Assembly (NCBI GenBank): GCA_017548045.1
Contig: JAFYNR010000033.1
Location: 62,001-126,000 of the forward strand
DNA length: 64,000 nucleotides
Reading direction: 5' to 3'
Origin: Clostridia bacterium
Lineage (GTDB): Bacteria; Bacillota; Clostridia; Oscillospirales; Acutalibacteraceae
Part shown: piece after piece, positions 61,581-64,000 of the stretch
How the letters are laid out: every line of letters starts with the position of its first letter
Numbering within the stretch: the stretch's first letter is position 1
Notes under the pieces: model-generated
The model's input: the letters and a program-made list of their open reading frames with translations, nothing else
Databases searched by the model: none
What the model was told of the DNA's origin: nothing
Translations under genes and position numbers: made by a program

Positions 61581-64000
61581 TGAAGAAAAGCAGGATGATA
61601 TCAAAAATAGTTGCTTTTTTATTAGCAATTATACTTGTAGTACAAATACTTCCACTATCAACAATTTCAATAGCAATAAACAATGAAAATGTTGTTGGTC
61701 AAGCCTTGACGGGGAGTGTAGAAAAAAATTCTCTGCAAGTTGTTTCAGAGATTGAATCTCTTAGAGATGAGTACTCAAAATATTTTCGGTGCGAGGATGG
61801 CTCGTTTGTTGCTGCTGTTTATAATGCTCCGATACACTATAAAGAAAATGGCGAGTGGAAAGAAATTGATAATACATTAGTTGCCAATGATAGTGTTGAA
61901 AAAACAGCATCCGTCAACAGTACGAAATATGCTGTTACAAAAACCACCAATCCAATTACTTTTCCGGAAAATATTAATAATGGAAATATTACTATTACCA
62001 AAGACGACAATATAATTTCGTTTGGAGTTAAAGATGCGGTTTCAAACTTTTCTTCGGTCGCAACCGTTTCTGAGCCTGAGGAGTTAGTCTCCACCACAAT
62101 CACAAGTTTACAATCAGATAGTGAAAGTGAAAATGTTGAGAAAGAAAATACAGAACTTGTTATTGATACTCAAAACAGTGCAATTACCTATTCAAATATT
62201 TTTGGAAATGCCTCAATTGAATATGAGGTTTCTTCGTCAATGCTCAAAGAAAGTATTGTTGTATCAGAAAAATCAGACAGCTATAAATATGAATTCTGGA
62301 TTGATTTTGGCAACTATGTTCCGATTAAAGATGAAGTATCAGGAGGTATATATATTTATGAATCGGTTCAGTCAAAAGAGCCAATAATGGCAATCGCTCC
62401 GCCGTATATGTTTGATGCAGATGGTGATACCTCAAGAGAAGTGACAATGGATCTTGTACAAAACGCAGAAAACTATACTCTTATTGTTGAGGCGGATAAG
62501 AAGTGGATAAACAAGCTTGGAAGAAAATTTCCCGTTGTTATTGATCCTACCTTTATTCTTGATGTAGGCAGAAGCAATATATATGATGTCCATGTTAATA
62601 AAAATGATCCTACTAAAAGCTACAAATATGACTATCAGCTTGAAGTTGGTAAAAAAAACAATGACGTTTGCAGAACATATATCAAATATAATTTGCCCAC
62701 GCTTCCCGATTGCAGTATAGTAACAAATGCTAATCTTGAATTGATTCAGAATTGGTACAGGGATTTTGATACAGATCTTTACCTTAATGTTTACAAGTGC
62801 GATACACACTGGGATTTCAACACTATAAATTGGAATAATCAACCGATTCAGAATTTGGCAAATGCAACAGTTGTCGATTATACCAACTACAAAAACGGAA
62901 TGGGCACTGTATACAATCTTGATATAACAAAAATAGTTAAGGATTGGTATGAGAATGCTGAAAATCACGGTTTAATGCTTGCTTCTTCAGATGAAACAAT
63001 TAATGAAATGACTTCGTTTTATTCTTCAAGAAATATTGCTTCAAATTATCCCGTTATAACTGTTCAATATGTAAATAACTTGGGTGTTGAAGATTACTGG
63101 ACATATGATGGGTTTTCCCTTGGAGAATCGGGCTCTGCATACATAAACACCTATAATGGCCAGTTAACCTACATTCATGGTGATGTGAATACTAATGGAT
63201 TACTTGCTCCATTGAGCGTTTCGCATGTTTATTCCACGGACGAAAAAAATGCAACAGGAACCTTTGGCAATATGAATTTTGGCAAAGGGTTTAAGCTCAA
63301 TTTAATTGAAAAAATTGAACAAACGGGTTCTAATGTATATGAAGGAGATTATCCCTATAAGTATATTGATGCTGACGGTACCGTACATTTCTTCAAAAGA
63401 GAGAGTTTGCTTTCCAACCGATTTTTCTACGAATTTGGTTCTGATGTTGTTTTAACTTCGGTGAATTCAGGGTTTGTTTTAACGTCTCCTGACGGCAGCA
63501 CAAAGGAATTCAACACGGATGGTTACCTGACCAAAACAACAGACAATAACGGCAATTCCGTAACAATTACATACAGCAGCGGAAGAATAACCCGTGTTAC
63601 GGACGGAGGAGGAATTTCGGTAACTTTTGCTTACAATTCTGATAATACTCTGAATTATATTTCTGACGCAGCAGGCAGAAAAACCTACTATCATTATAAT
63701 TCATTGGGTCAGTTAGATTATATAACCTACCCTGATTCGGACAGTACACAGTATTCATATAATGAAAACTCACTTTTGTGTGAGATTTCTGCGGTTAGCG
63801 GTGCGAAAGCAGTGCTCAACTATAAAAATATTGTAGCTAACAATAATACTTTCTATAAAGTGTCATCATATACAACCTACGGAGAGGATTCGGTAACGGT
63901 TTATGATACCGTAGATTTTGTTTACAGAACCTGTGATACATATATCAAAAACAGCAAGGGAGATGAACTTGTTTTAGCCTTTGATAATTCGGGTAGGGTA
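61581..64000 (+). CDS. Secreted RHS/YD-repeat protein with DNRLRE-type domain (3' end outside window)
   Basis: The frame is open from TTG 61581 to the window end (~806 codons), with AAAGGGTG 7 bases before the start. Residues ~5-35 are a signal peptide after KKSRM. Residues ~55-320 are a beta-rich region of unknown kind. Residues ~328-500 resemble a DNRLRE domain (RTYIKYNLPTLPDCSIV, LNVYKCDTHWDFNTINWNN). From ~505 the RHS part begins (DYWTYDGFSLGESGSAYINT), with YD-type repeats such as YNSLGQLDYITYPDSD near 710. Such proteins often end in a variable toxin domain, which would be beyond the window. Codon use is AT-rich compared with the core genome. Confidence 0.85.

Noticed and set aside
62432-62968. 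Minus-strand frame of 178 codons inside the RHS gene
   Set aside because: It is antisense to an 800-codon open frame with signal peptide and recognisable domains.
54903-64000. Right attachment site (repeat of the tRNA-Pro 3' end) inside the window
   Set aside because: I found no second copy of GGTTCGATCCCTGTCACTC in this region, so the right end must be outside the window or degenerate.

Overview
The window looks like a chromosomal segment of an anaerobic, gut-type Clostridia bacterium (Oscillospiraceae/Ruminococcaceae-like). The signs are strong AAGGAGG ribosome-binding sites, TTGACA/TATAAT promoters, frequent GTG/TTG starts, a PurL with fused glutaminase, a single-copy SecA with a C-terminal zinc motif, a TPP riboswitch on a ThiT-type thiamine transporter, and many glycoside hydrolases. 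The genus cannot be named from sequence reading alone.

Layout. 1-3.5 kb: a truncated lipoprotein gene, exonuclease III, an unknown membrane-anchored protein and dCMP deaminase. 3.6-7.6 kb: secA and an iron-sulphur RNA methyltransferase. 7.6-12.8 kb: a secreted glycosidase, a phosphoesterase, a D,D-carboxypeptidase and an Eis-like acetyltransferase. 12.8-17.3 kb: a short-chain dehydrogenase, a GNAT-Gfo/Idh/MocA fusion and a GPH sugar symporter. 17.3-20.6 kb: typA, ribF and a family-4 uracil-DNA glycosylase. 20.9-25.2 kb (minus strand): DUF951, prfA, a TsaC-CoaE fusion and an M18 aminopeptidase. 25.3-29.1 kb: an S1-domain protein, a DMT permease and a secreted alpha/beta hydrolase.

29.1-33.6 kb holds an orphan phage-derived island. 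An ImmR/ImmA-type repressor-protease pair is divergent from a five-gene operon (unknown, tail-fibre-like protein, XhlA, holin, NlpC/P60 endolysin), followed by a WYL regulator. No capsid, portal, terminase or integrase is present, so it reads as a domesticated lysis module. 33.6-36.6 kb: PutP, a TetR regulator and MntP. 36.7-45.4 kb: the purine operon purE-F-M-N-D-L. The PurF here has no catalytic N-terminal cysteine. 45.4-50.7 kb: GH3 and GH31 glycosidases and a TVP38-family protein. 50.8-54.4 kb: a radical SAM protein, TPP riboswitch-thiT, a lone 5S rRNA gene, a NUDIX hydrolase and Maf.

From tRNA-Pro (54.68 kb) to the end of the window the DNA is visibly more AT-rich and belongs to a mobile element. 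It carries an integrase pointing at the tRNA, an excisionase, a second divergent tyrosine recombinase, several unknown small genes, a Rep_3 replication initiator, a tandem pair of unknown paralogues and the first 2.4 kb of an RHS/YD-repeat secreted protein. A short motif, TCTGTCATAA, recurs upstream of nearly every gene or gene group of the element, always in the sense direction. The integrase appears to begin at ATA or ATT. A structured ~190-bp insert separates a perfect promoter from tRNA-Pro. The right end of the element is not in the window.
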